A stretch of DNA of 10,285 nucleotides from Lachnospiraceae bacterium UBA7012 (lineage in GTDB: Bacteria > Bacillota > Clostridia > Lachnospirales > Lachnospiraceae): contig DJXE01000090.1 in NCBI GenBank assembly GCA_002449595.1, forward strand, positions 1-10,285, read 5' to 3'. Under the pieces are notes generated by a model that did not search any database, was not told where the DNA came from, and was given only the letters and a program-made list of their open reading frames with translations. This document shows, piece by piece, positions 1 to 5,829 of this stretch (position 1 is the stretch's first letter; the number at the start of each line of letters is the position of its first letter). Position numbers and translations under genes: made by a program.

Positions 1-1187
1 CGCGCAAGGCAGGCCTCGTCGGTGAGACCGCCGTACTGCCGCAGGATCTCCTCCGGGGAGAGCTGCGCGCGGACCTGATCCCATTTGTTTTCATTCACGC
101 CGCGGTAGCACAGCAGTGCTGCCGCGGTCTTTTCGAGCACGGAGCCGTCCCCGCCTTCCTGCAGGATGAGGCGCAGGGGTCCCATGATGCGCTCGTTGGG
201 CCCGATCTTGCGGAGCGGGTCGTGGGCGTTGCGCTCGATGGAGTCGACGATCGTGCGGTTTAAGAACTTGTCCCTGGAGAGCTTCGCGAACTCCTCCTGG
301 TCCTTCGGATCATAGCCGAAGAGCTTGCAGAGCACGCTGTTCGAGACTGCGTAGTTGTGATCCATCAGCGCGAGGATCTCCGGGTCGTTGGCGGCCTCCG
401 CATAGTTCTCGTATCCCTTCAGCGCGCCGAGATAGGAGATGATCCCGCTCGCCGCATTATAAGTGAAAAGCTTTCTCGTCAGGAAATCCCCGAATCCCTT
501 CACCGGACGGATCGCGGCCACCTCCGGCACGTAGTCGCCGAGCAGGTCCGCGTTGAACTGCAGGTAAGGGTAGTTTTCCGAGTGAATCGACAGGTCGCGC
601 GCGGGTGCGCCGTCATCCGCGGATGCTTCGCCGGAGACTGCACCGTCCGAAGCGTTTTCACCGCCGGCCGCGGACCCGGTGATGGCGCCGCTCTCGATCG
701 TCGTGCAGAAGACCGTCGCCTCGCTGACGCGGATATCTGCCGCATTTAATTTTTGGCCTGTTTCAGCGGAGGTTCCGCCTGCCGGTGAAGCAGAGCTGTC
801 CCCGCCTTCCAGAATGGCGTCCTTCAGCGTCTTCGAAGGCCCCTTCGCATTCTCCGCCGCGATGATGTAATATGCCTTGCCGGGGACGAGCTTTTCCGCG
901 AGGCTGTGTCCCACGTCCGCGAGATTCGACCCGCCGACTGCGGTGAAGATCAGCTCCGCGTCTGTGAGGTCCGCATCCTGCCAGGTGCACGCCTGATAGC
1001 CGGCCACAGAGAAGGGAAGCCGGACGTCGCCAAAGAAGTGCACGTCATAGCAGCCCTGCGCATTCAGCGCGTTCACGAGTGCCGCATCTTTATCAACAAA
1101 TGTGAACTCCGCGCCGCCCTCGGCGAGAAGCCTTCCGATGAAACCGCGCCCGGTCCTGCCGGCGCCGATAATTACAATCTTACCCAT
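1..1187 (-). CDS. Mannitol dehydrogenase family protein (MDH1), C-terminus cut by window edge
   Basis: The frame is open for 395 codons from the ATG at 1187 to the left edge. The N-terminus is a Rossmann nucleotide-binding segment (VIIGAG-RTGRGFIG, residues 5-18) followed by FTFVDKD, as in mannitol-1-phosphate 5-dehydrogenases. The C-terminal domain has the RKLFTYN segment (K239, N244) and an SIERNAHDPLRKIGP-type stretch near 316-330. The family oxidises or reduces polyols or polyol phosphates with NAD(P) in the cytosol. The usual K-x4-N-x2-H motif reads K-x4-N-x2-S (S247), so mannitol-1-phosphate activity is doubtful. Two Ala/Gly/Ser-rich stretches (about 128-149 and 168-198) lengthen the middle relative to MDH2. 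The ATG at 1187 is chosen over the one at 1190 because it sits 6 nt after GGAG. By comparison with MDH2, only a few dozen residues should be missing. Family confidence is high; the substrate is unknown. Confidence 0.88.
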   Translation of the reverse strand, partial: MGKIVIIGAGRTGRGFIGRLLAEGGAEFTFVDKDAALVNALNAQGCYDVHFFGDVRLPFSVAGYQACTWQDADLTDAELIFTAVGGSNLADVGHSLAEKLVPGKAYYIIAAENAKGPSKTLKDAILEGGDSSASPAGGTSAETGQKLNAADIRVSEATVFCTTIESGAITGSAAGGENASDGAVSGEASADDGAPARDLSIHSENYPYLQFNADLLGDYVPEVAAIRPVKGFGDFLTRKLFTYNAASGIISYLGALKGYENYAEAANDPEILALMDHNYAVSNSVLCKLFGYDPKDQEEFAKLSRDKFLNRTIVDSIERNAHDPLRKIGPNERIMGPLRLILQEGGDGSVLEKTAAALLCYRGVNENKWDQVRAQLSPEEILRQYGGLTDEACLA

Positions 1188-1200
1188 CATATTCTCCAAG

Positions 1201-1214
1201 ATTTAGTACTAAAT
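1201..1214. promoter_or_regulatory. 14-bp perfect palindrome, probable operator of MDH1
   Basis: The sequence atttagtactaaat is a perfect palindrome. It begins a few bases upstream of the MDH1 Shine-Dalgarno (GGAG at about 1194-1197) and touches the proposed -10 box, so it covers the expected transcription start. That position fits a dimeric repressor site. No regulator gene is in the window, so the binding protein is unknown. Confidence 0.5.
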
Positions 1215-1243
1215 TATGATTTGTTTGCTTCAGAACTGTCCAA
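1213..1243 (-). promoter_or_regulatory. Promoter of MDH1
   Basis: Read on the minus strand, TGGACA (1242-1237, 5/6 match to TTGACA) is followed after 18 bp by CATAAT (1218-1213, 5/6 match to TATAAT). The region is AT-rich among GC-rich genes and lies just upstream of the MDH1 start. It suggests MDH1 is transcribed separately from the dehydrogenase-kinase-MDH2 genes upstream, although read-through is possible. Confidence 0.55.
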
Positions 1244-1256
1244 GCACCCGAACCAG

Positions 1257-1272
1257 AGCATTCGAAAATGCT
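1257..1272 (-). other. Small stem-loop upstream of the MDH1 promoter
   Basis: AGCATT-TTCG-AATGCT on the minus strand gives a 6-bp stem with a UUCG loop. No T-run follows on either strand, so it is not a convincing terminator. It lies between the MscS-like remnant and the MDH1 promoter and could simply be a remnant of the junction. Confidence 0.3.
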
Positions 1273-1329
1273 TGAGGGCGGGTGGTCCGGCTTTTCTTAA
1301 CCAAAAATGGAATGACGGATGCGGCCACA

Positions 1330-1545
1330 TTACGCCGTCGGGATGTCCTCCTTCGCGAGGATGTCGAGGACCGCACTGGTCAGCTGCCGCTGCACGCGGA
1401 AGTAGTCTTCTTCCTTGTGCTCCGCGAGGATGTTGACCGTCATCTTGCCGCCGGTGATCTGCGTCACGCCCTTGTAGGAAGGACCGCTGATGGTCTCGCC
1501 CTTCGTCACCAGGAAAAGCTCACTCCTTGATATAACCGCGGTCTC
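1330..1545 (-). pseudogene. C-terminal remnant resembling an MscS-type mechanosensitive channel
   Basis: On the minus strand an open frame runs from just after a TGA (1546-1548) to TAA (1330-1332). It reads about 70 residues, including GPSYKGVTQITGGKMTVNI, LAEHKEEDYFRVQRQL and LAKEDIPTA. The pattern resembles the end of the beta and C-terminal alpha/beta domain of small MscS/YkuT-type channels (GV.ELGDSSV, KE.D...VQR.LNR, D..GI.IPFPQ). I recognise this from memory, not from a search. No membrane helices or pore segment exist upstream, because that space is the end of MDH2 in another frame, so a channel cannot be made. A GTG at 1509 could start a 59-residue product, with AAGGAG at 1523-1528, but the 13-nt spacing is long. 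The best reading is a truncated gene joined to the end of MDH2; an independent small gene is the alternative. Confidence 0.5.
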
Positions 1546-2866
1546 TCAGCATGGAGATCTTCGCGCGGATTGTGTCCGCGATCTCCCCTGCCGGATCCAG
1601 CCTGCAGACGTGTTCAATGATGTAGTTGATGCCTTCTTCCCGGCGCAGCCGCGCAAGCTCGTCCGCGGAGTCGTCCGTCACGTCCGGCACCGGAGGCTTA
1701 TAGAAGATCGCGCAGGCGATGGAAGTGCACAGGTGCTCCGGAAGGATCCCGTAGCCGTATACCATGCGTGCGCTCCCGACGAGACGGTCGTCCGGCCCGA
1801 GCTTGCGGATCGGATCCCGCGCGTTCCGCTCGATGGTGTCCACGATCGTGACGTCCTGCAGCTTTTTCAGCGACGTGCGGGTGAAGGCCCACTGGTCGTC
1901 CCACTCGAAGCCGTACTTCTTGCAGAGCGCCTGCGAAGTCTCGCGGTAGACGCCGTCCAGGTTCTCCAGGATGAAAGGATCGCGCGCCGCGTCGGAGAGG
2001 ATCTCGTAGCCGAGCAGGGCGCCCATGAAGGAGACGGTCCCGTTGGCTGCGTTGTAGGTGTAGAACTTGCGCTCGAGGAACCCGTCGAAGGAGTCGAGGA
2101 GGTGCAGGCCTTTGATCCTGAGGAGATCCGGTCCCTGAGGATCCGCGATCGCGCCGATCGAGAGCGAGGGCTCTTCCGCGAGCCTGCCGTTGCAGACGGC
2201 GATGTCCTCCTCCGTGACGCCCTTCATGCGGGAGGCGTCCACATGCAGCTGCCAGTAGTCCTGGACGTTGACCCAGAGGGGATCCGCCTCGCGCTGCTGC
2301 GCGGTCGCGTCGATCCCGCTGCGGAGGATGACCGCCTCCGTGATTCCAACGTTTTCCTGGTACCAGGGCTTTGCTTCCTCAGAGATCGCATCGTCGATGC
2401 CGCTGCGCAGGATGTCGGCCGGCTTCTTCCAGTTCTCGCAGGTGATGAAGTTCAGCGGCCGCAGCAGGCGCCGCTCTTCCTGTGTCAGCGCTTCTTCCGT
2501 GACGCCGCCGCGGAGCTTTTCGGACACGCCCTCCGCCAGCGCCGCGCGACGCTCGATGCCCTTCGTGTAGAAGGGGACGATCTGGTCGAGGTTCTTCCCG
2601 CCGACGGCGTTGAAGACGGCGTCCGCGTGCGCGATCTGGTCGACGATCTCCTCCTCGTCGGAGAACTTCAGCGCCGGGATGCCCTTTACGGTGCAGTTCT
2701 TTTCCGGGGCGCCGAGAATGTTGACCGGGTACTGTCCCCGCTCGTTCAGGAGATCGACGAGGACGTCCGCCTTCTCCACGAAGGTGAACGGAATATCACT
2801 GAGATAGAGAAGATGTCCGATGAAGCCGCGGGCGATCTTGCCCGCGCCGAAGATGACGCAGCTCAT
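1520..2866 (-). CDS. Mannitol dehydrogenase family protein (MDH2), mannitol-1-phosphate dehydrogenase-like
   Basis: This protein has 448 residues. The N-terminus MSCVIFGAG-KIARGFIG is the family's Rossmann nucleotide-binding motif, followed by FTFVEK and the NAVGGKNL segment near 86-93. The C-terminal domain carries RKFYTYNAANG (266-276) and TIERNARDPIRKLGPDDRL (344-362), both typical of MtlD-like enzymes. K267 and N272 of the catalytic set are kept, but the position normally held by His is N275. A family member would use NAD(P) to interconvert a polyol (or its phosphate) and a ketose, in the cytosol. It is longer than E. coli MtlD (about 380 residues), partly through an extra segment near 212-250. 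The ATG at 2866 follows AAAGGA at about 8 nt. It lies 112 nt behind the FGGY kinase on the same strand, probably in one operon, and is a distant paralogue of MDH1. Altronate-type oxidoreductase activity is another possibility; the substrate is not deducible. Confidence 0.9.
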   Translation of the reverse strand: MSCVIFGAGKIARGFIGHLLYLSDIPFTFVEKADVLVDLLNERGQYPVNILGAPEKNCTVKGIPALKFSDEEEIVDQIAHADAVFNAVGGKNLDQIVPFYTKGIERRAALAEGVSEKLRGGVTEEALTQEERRLLRPLNFITCENWKKPADILRSGIDDAISEEAKPWYQENVGITEAVILRSGIDATAQQREADPLWVNVQDYWQLHVDASRMKGVTEEDIAVCNGRLAEEPSLSIGAIADPQGPDLLRIKGLHLLDSFDGFLERKFYTYNAANGTVSFMGALLGYEILSDAARDPFILENLDGVYRETSQALCKKYGFEWDDQWAFTRTSLKKLQDVTIVDTIERNARDPIRKLGPDDRLVGSARMVYGYGILPEHLCTSIACAIFYKPPVPDVTDDSADELARLRREEGINYIIEHVCRLDPAGEIADTIRAKISMLRDRGYIKE

Positions 2867-2882
2867 GTGGCGATTCCTTTCC

Positions 2883-2902
2883 GGAGAGATGAAATGCTCT
2901 CC
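2883..2902 (-). other. Stem-loop just upstream of the MDH2 ribosome-binding site
   Basis: GGAGAG pairs perfectly with CTCTCC across an 8-base loop. On the minus-strand transcript it ends a few bases before the AAAGGA that serves MDH2. It may affect translation or mark an mRNA processing site. There is no T-run. Confidence 0.35.
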
Positions 2903-2937
2903 CTGCGGGCTGTTGACGGGTTACAGATTTAAGTGAA

Positions 2938-2959
2938 TGGAGACGCAGGATCGTCTCCA
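2938..2959 (-). other. 8-bp stem-loop after the FGGY kinase gene
   Basis: TGGAGACG and CGTCTCCA pair perfectly around a 6-base loop, about 20 nt past the kinase stop codon. The bases after it on the minus strand (ATTCACTTAAAT) are AT-rich but lack a T-run. It therefore looks more like a 3'-end stabiliser or weak attenuator within the operon than a full intrinsic terminator. Confidence 0.4.
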
Positions 2960-2978
2960 AAATAATGCTTTGGGCGGA

Positions 2979-4442
2979 TCAGAACGCCGGTCCGCGCTGC
3001 AGGTCATGCAGTGCGTGGAAGGATTCCTTCAGCGGCGGGTACAGTCCGCGGTAGACGGCGTAGCGCTCCCGCAGAAGCGGCGTCAGCGCGGGATCCGGGT
3101 CGGCCATCTTTTCCGTCCGGCAGAGCGCCGCGGCCGCGGCCTCCATGTCCGGGAAGATGCCGCATCCGATCGACGCGCACATGACGGCGCCGAGGGCCGA
3201 GCTCTCCTGCTCGATGAGGCGCAGGAGCGGGAGGCCGAAGACGGACGCCTTTAAGAGCGCGAGCCGCGGGTCGTCCGCGAGGCCGCCGCCGGTGATGATG
3301 CGCCCGGCGGGAGGCTTTCCCAGCGTGTCATAAATATGGTAGAGCGAGAAAACGATCCCTTCCAGCACCGCGTAAGCCATCTGCTCCCTTGAAGTCTCGG
3401 GCAGAATGCCGAGAAACGCGCCGGACGTCGCCGGGTCGAAGATCGGTGCCCGCTCCCCATTCACGTAGGGCAGGAAGACCGGCGCCCTGCGGACGTCGAC
3501 GCGGGATACGTCCAGCGTGTACAGGTCCTGCAGCTCGCGGTGCGCGTAGAGGAACGAGGCGCCGCCGGAGGCGGTGACGCCGTAGCGGATATATCCCCTC
3601 AGGTACGGCCCGGAGACGACGTTCTCCTCCGGATGCAGCACGTCCTCCGTGATGCCGAGGTGCTCACTCGTCCCCGTGATGTCGAAGAGCGTCCCGCTCT
3701 CCAGGATCCCCATGCCGGCGAGGCCGCTGTAGAAGTCGTTCAGGCCGGCGTACACCGGGATGCCGGCGGGCAGGCCCGTCTCCGCCGCGGCCTGCGGCGT
3801 GAGACTGCCGGCGAGGCCGGCGGGTTCAATGATCCTTGGCAGCGCCGCTTCCGGTACCTGCAGGACGTCCTGTACGAAGAGGCGGCTGTAAGTTCTTTTC
3901 TCCGGATGATAAAGCCCGCGCCAGGACCACGGATCCGACACGTAATTGCCGGTCAGCTTCTCGCACAGAAGATCCTTGGGCTCGCAGATCTTCCGGAGCT
4001 GCCCGAAGGTCCGGGCGGCGTGCAGGATGCGCGGGATCGGGAAGGAGATGAGCTTCGGGTGCGGCATCCCGATCTCAGAGAGAAACGTCTCCGGAGAAAA
4101 GCGTGACAGCACCTCATCCAGCTCTTCCTTGCCGGCGGCGTCGCGCCAGCTGATCACCGCATCGGAGGAAAAGAGTTCGTCCCCCGGATCCCCGCTTTTC
4201 TCTGCCCATACGACCCAGGTGCCCACCTGGGAGGAGAGGCCGATCGCGGCGATCTGTCCGCGCAGCGGCGCCTCGACCTGCGAGAGCGCCCCGCAGATCG
4301 CGCGCCACCAGCCCTCCGGCGTGTTCTCTTCGTAGCCGGAGCGGGTGAGGAACGCGACCTCACGCGTATCCGCGAAAAGGCCCAGCACCTTGACGGAACT
4401 GGTGCCCAGATCGATGCCTGCTATGATGCTGCCTGGTTTCAT
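2979..4442 (-). CDS. FGGY-family carbohydrate kinase
   Basis: The protein has 487 residues, normal for FGGY kinases, which transfer phosphate from ATP to a sugar or polyol in the cytosol. Visible signatures are the N-terminal phosphate loop GIDLGTSSVK (9-18), ISWRD (97-101), the catalytic Asp in YAGLNDFYSG (D236), DITGTSEHLG (254-263), NGERAPIFDP (328-337) and the ATP-binding ITGGGLADDP (383-392). The segment where xylulokinase has SGQMHG reads SSQVGTW (70-76), so the sugar may differ from D-xylulose. The ATG at 4442 is chosen because GGGAG stands 6 nt before it and the IIAGIDLGTSS fold starts right after. An in-frame ATG at 4502 would add 20 low-complexity residues and overlap the upstream gene. 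It sits 52 nt behind the zinc dehydrogenase, which suggests oxidation of a polyol followed by phosphorylation of the ketose. Substrate unknown. Confidence 0.92.
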   Translation of the reverse strand: MKPGSIIAGIDLGTSSVKVLGLFADTREVAFLTRSGYEENTPEGWWRAICGALSQVEAPLRGQIAAIGLSSQVGTWVVWAEKSGDPGDELFSSDAVISWRDAAGKEELDEVLSRFSPETFLSEIGMPHPKLISFPIPRILHAARTFGQLRKICEPKDLLCEKLTGNYVSDPWSWRGLYHPEKRTYSRLFVQDVLQVPEAALPRIIEPAGLAGSLTPQAAAETGLPAGIPVYAGLNDFYSGLAGMGILESGTLFDITGTSEHLGITEDVLHPEENVVSGPYLRGYIRYGVTASGGASFLYAHRELQDLYTLDVSRVDVRRAPVFLPYVNGERAPIFDPATSGAFLGILPETSREQMAYAVLEGIVFSLYHIYDTLGKPPAGRIITGGGLADDPRLALLKASVFGLPLLRLIEQESSALGAVMCASIGCGIFPDMEAAAAALCRTEKMADPDPALTPLLRERYAVYRGLYPPLKESFHALHDLQRGPAF

Positions 4443-4462
4443 GCTCAGCTCCCGGAGAGCCG

Positions 4463-4484
4463 GGCGCGGCGATGCTGCCGCGCC
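4463..4484 (-). other. GC-rich stem-loop between zinc dehydrogenase and kinase
   Basis: GGCGCGGC and GCCGCGCC form a perfect 8-bp stem with a 6-base loop in the 52-nt gap between the dehydrogenase stop and the kinase ATG. A smaller GCTC/GAGC pairing just downstream includes part of the kinase Shine-Dalgarno. No T-run follows, so it should not terminate transcription. It may set the relative expression of the two genes. Confidence 0.4.
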
Positions 4485-4494
4485 GCGGCCCGGA

Positions 4495-5511
4495 TCAATC
4501 ATTGATGAACAGTGCCTTTACGAATCCCTCAGGACGCTTTCTCGCCATCTCGATGCCCTGCTCGAAGTCCTCGAGGCGGAGCTTCGCGGAGATCATGGGC
4601 GTCAGGTCGATGACGCCGTCCGCGATCAGGGAGATCGCCGTGCTGTGCATGTTCCAGTTGTTGCCGGCGCCGATGACCTTGAGGTTCTTGATGTGGATGT
4701 CGTCCATGCGGATGTTCATGATCCTCCCGCGGCCGTAGCCCTCGAGGACGACCGTGCCGCCCTTTCTCGCGATGCGGAGGGACTGCTGCACGCAGGTCTC
4801 GATGCCGGTCGCGTCGACGACGACGTCGGTGCCGTCCGGGTGGTATTTCTTAATGACTTCTTCCAGGTCTTCCTTGTCGGTCGCGACCGTCGCGTACGCG
4901 CCCATCTGTTTCGCGATGCCGAGACGCTTCTCCGAAGAGGCGGCGACGACGATGCGGCGCATGCCCATCGCGCGCCCGACGGCGAGCGTGCACAGGCCGA
5001 TCGAGCCGGCGCCGATGATGAGGAGCGTCTGCCCGAACTTCGCGTGTGCCTTCTTCATCGTGCCGAGGGCGACGCCGAGCGGCTCGCAGAGCGCGGCGTG
5101 CTCGAAGGAGACGTGCTCCGGCTTCTCGGAGAGCCCGTAGACCGGGACGAGGAAGTACTCGGAGTACGCGCCGTCGCGGCGGAAGCCGATCTCCTCGAAG
5201 TGTTCGCAGTAGCGCCACTCGCCGCGCAGGCAGGCAGGGCACTTGCGGCAGATCACGTCGTTGCTTCCGACGACCGCCTTGCCGACCCAGTGCTCGTCCT
5301 CGGGATCGCCGACCGCGTCGACAATGCCGCTCCACTCGTGGCCGGGGATCAGCGGATAGTTCGCGGGGATCTTCGCGTCGATGACTTCCAGGTCCGTCGC
5401 GCAGATGGCGGCGGCTTTCACTTTGATGCGGGCAAAGCCGGCCGGCGGGACGGGAATATCCGCCTCGACCAGGTGCATTCTGCCCGGCGCTTCGATTCTG
5501 ACTGCTTTCAT
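4495..5511 (-). CDS. Zinc-dependent medium-chain alcohol/polyol dehydrogenase
   Basis: The protein has 338 residues, as expected for sorbitol/threonine/galactitol-phosphate-type dehydrogenases. The catalytic zinc ligands are visible: C37 in AICATDL, H58-E59 in GHEWSG, and E143 in CEPLG. The four structural-zinc cysteines are C88, C91, C94 and C102. The Rossmann motif is GAGSIG (167-172). It should oxidise a secondary alcohol of a sugar or polyol to a ketone in the cytosol. At the end of the second beta strand, where NAD-specific sorbitol dehydrogenases have Asp, it has A191 followed by Ser-Ser, so NADP may be accepted (inference). The ATG at 5511 is preceded by AGAGGA at a rather long spacing. 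It is the first gene of the minus-strand operon, directly downstream of the divergent control region. It could be a sorbitol, arabitol/xylitol or sugar-phosphate dehydrogenase; the exact substrate is open. Confidence 0.93.
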   Translation of the reverse strand: MKAVRIEAPGRMHLVEADIPVPPAGFARIKVKAAAICATDLEVIDAKIPANYPLIPGHEWSGIVDAVGDPEDEHWVGKAVVGSNDVICRKCPACLRGEWRYCEHFEEIGFRRDGAYSEYFLVPVYGLSEKPEHVSFEHAALCEPLGVALGTMKKAHAKFGQTLLIIGAGSIGLCTLAVGRAMGMRRIVVAASSEKRLGIAKQMGAYATVATDKEDLEEVIKKYHPDGTDVVVDATGIETCVQQSLRIARKGGTVVLEGYGRGRIMNIRMDDIHIKNLKVIGAGNNWNMHSTAISLIADGVIDLTPMISAKLRLEDFEQGIEMARKRPEGFVKALFIND

Positions 5512-5559
5512 GCTTTTTTATTCCTCTCTGTAAATTGTTTTCCGACAGGATGGTTTTGC

Positions 5560-5591
5560 TGAAAGAAGTTTCAAATTAGCTTAATGAAACT
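5560..5591. promoter_or_regulatory. Cluster of TGAAA/TTTCA half-sites, probable operator of the dehydrogenase operon
   Basis: Three half-sites lie together: TGAAA (5560-5564), TTTCA (5569-5573) and TGAAA (5585-5589). The outer pair forms AGTTTCA-N11-TGAAACT (5567-5591), with perfect 7-bp arms. The inner pair forms TGAAAGAAGTTTCA, shaped like a LacI-family or CcpA-type site but with AA in place of the usual central CG. The cluster starts at about the expected transcription start of the minus-strand operon, a position fitting repression. The regulator is not in the window. Confidence 0.5.
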
Positions 5592-5597
5592 ACAGTA

Positions 5598-5606
5598 ATA
5601 ATAATA
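5598..5606 (-). promoter_or_regulatory. Possible -10 region of the zinc dehydrogenase operon
   Basis: The minus strand reads TATTATTAT here, giving two overlapping 5/6 matches to TATAAT about 85-95 nt upstream of the dehydrogenase ATG. No good -35 hexamer is found 16-18 bp further upstream, so this promoter would be weak or activator-dependent. That fits an inducible catabolic operon. Confidence 0.35.
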
Positions 5607-5664
5607 CACTTTTTTGTACTCATATGGCGAGAAAGAGCGCCCTTTTCAGCGGAAAGCGGATGAC

Positions 5665-5700
5665 AAAAAAATACCTCTGCAAAAAGCAAACAGGTATTTT
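5665..5700. repeat. 9-bp inverted repeat between the divergent promoters; terminator-like on the minus strand
   Basis: AAAATACCT (5668-5676) and AGGTATTTT (5692-5700) are perfect inverted arms around a 15-base loop, inside which TGC/GCA can also pair. Read on the minus strand, the stem runs into seven T residues (5671-5665), the form of an intrinsic terminator facing the zinc dehydrogenase. On the plus strand the right arm overlaps the proposed -35 of the DUF362 gene, so it could instead be an operator. The two roles cannot be separated by eye. Confidence 0.5.
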
Positions 5701-5725
5701 GTCCACAAAGTTTTCATAGTATAAT
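5697..5725 (+). promoter_or_regulatory. Promoter of the DUF362 gene
   Basis: A perfect TATAAT lies at 5720-5725 in an AT-rich stretch. A weak -35 (TTTTGT, 5697-5702) stands 17 bp upstream; TTGTCC (5699-5704) is an alternative at 15 bp. Transcription would start near 5732, leaving an untranslated leader of about 140 nt before the ATG at 5875. Confidence 0.6.
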
Positions 5726-5742
5726 ATCTGCAAAAGACTGAT

Positions 5743-5829
5743 GCCCCCCTGGGGGATACCTCACCCGGACACCGGTCTTCGAATCTATCGTAGGGCTCCG
5801 AAGCGGAGCACGCCGCGAAAAGCTTACGA
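5743..5829 (+). promoter_or_regulatory. Structured 5' leader of the DUF362 transcript, no recognised class
   Basis: The leader can form several stems: CCCCC-T-GGGGG around 5745-5755 (a folded form would need a looser loop), CCGG-ACA-CCGG (5765-5775), GCTCCG-AAG-CGGAGC (5795-5809, a perfect 6-bp stem), and an enclosing pairing of TCGTAGG (5788-5794) with CTTACGA (5823-5829), 7 bp with one G-U. The AGGAGG of the gene follows at 5862-5867. I do not recognise a known riboswitch core (not T-box, SAM-I, yybP-ykoY or c-di-GMP-I by eye) and see no terminator within it. It may be a cis-regulatory RNA acting on translation, or an ordinary GC-rich leader. Confidence 0.35.

Noticed and set aside
1490..2932. 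480-codon open frame on the plus strand, opposite MDH2
   Set aside because: It is antisense to a well-supported MDH2 gene. It is rich in Arg, Asp and Val runs typical of the reverse frame of GC-rich codons, has no recognisable domain, and has no good ribosome-binding site.
4443..4502. Longer start for the FGGY kinase, adding 20 residues
   Set aside because: The extra residues are low-complexity and unlike the family. They would overlap the end of the upstream dehydrogenase gene, and the ATG at 4442 has a well-spaced GGGAG.
4345..5562. 405-codon open frame on the plus strand, opposite the zinc dehydrogenase
   Set aside because: Antisense shadow of a gene with all zinc ligands in place. Its composition (Ala/Arg/Asp/Val) is that of a reversed GC-rich frame.
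5743..5757. CCCCCC-T-GGGGG as an intrinsic terminator in the DUF362 leader
   Set aside because: The arms are separated by one base, so a hairpin would have to open several pairs, and no T-run follows.
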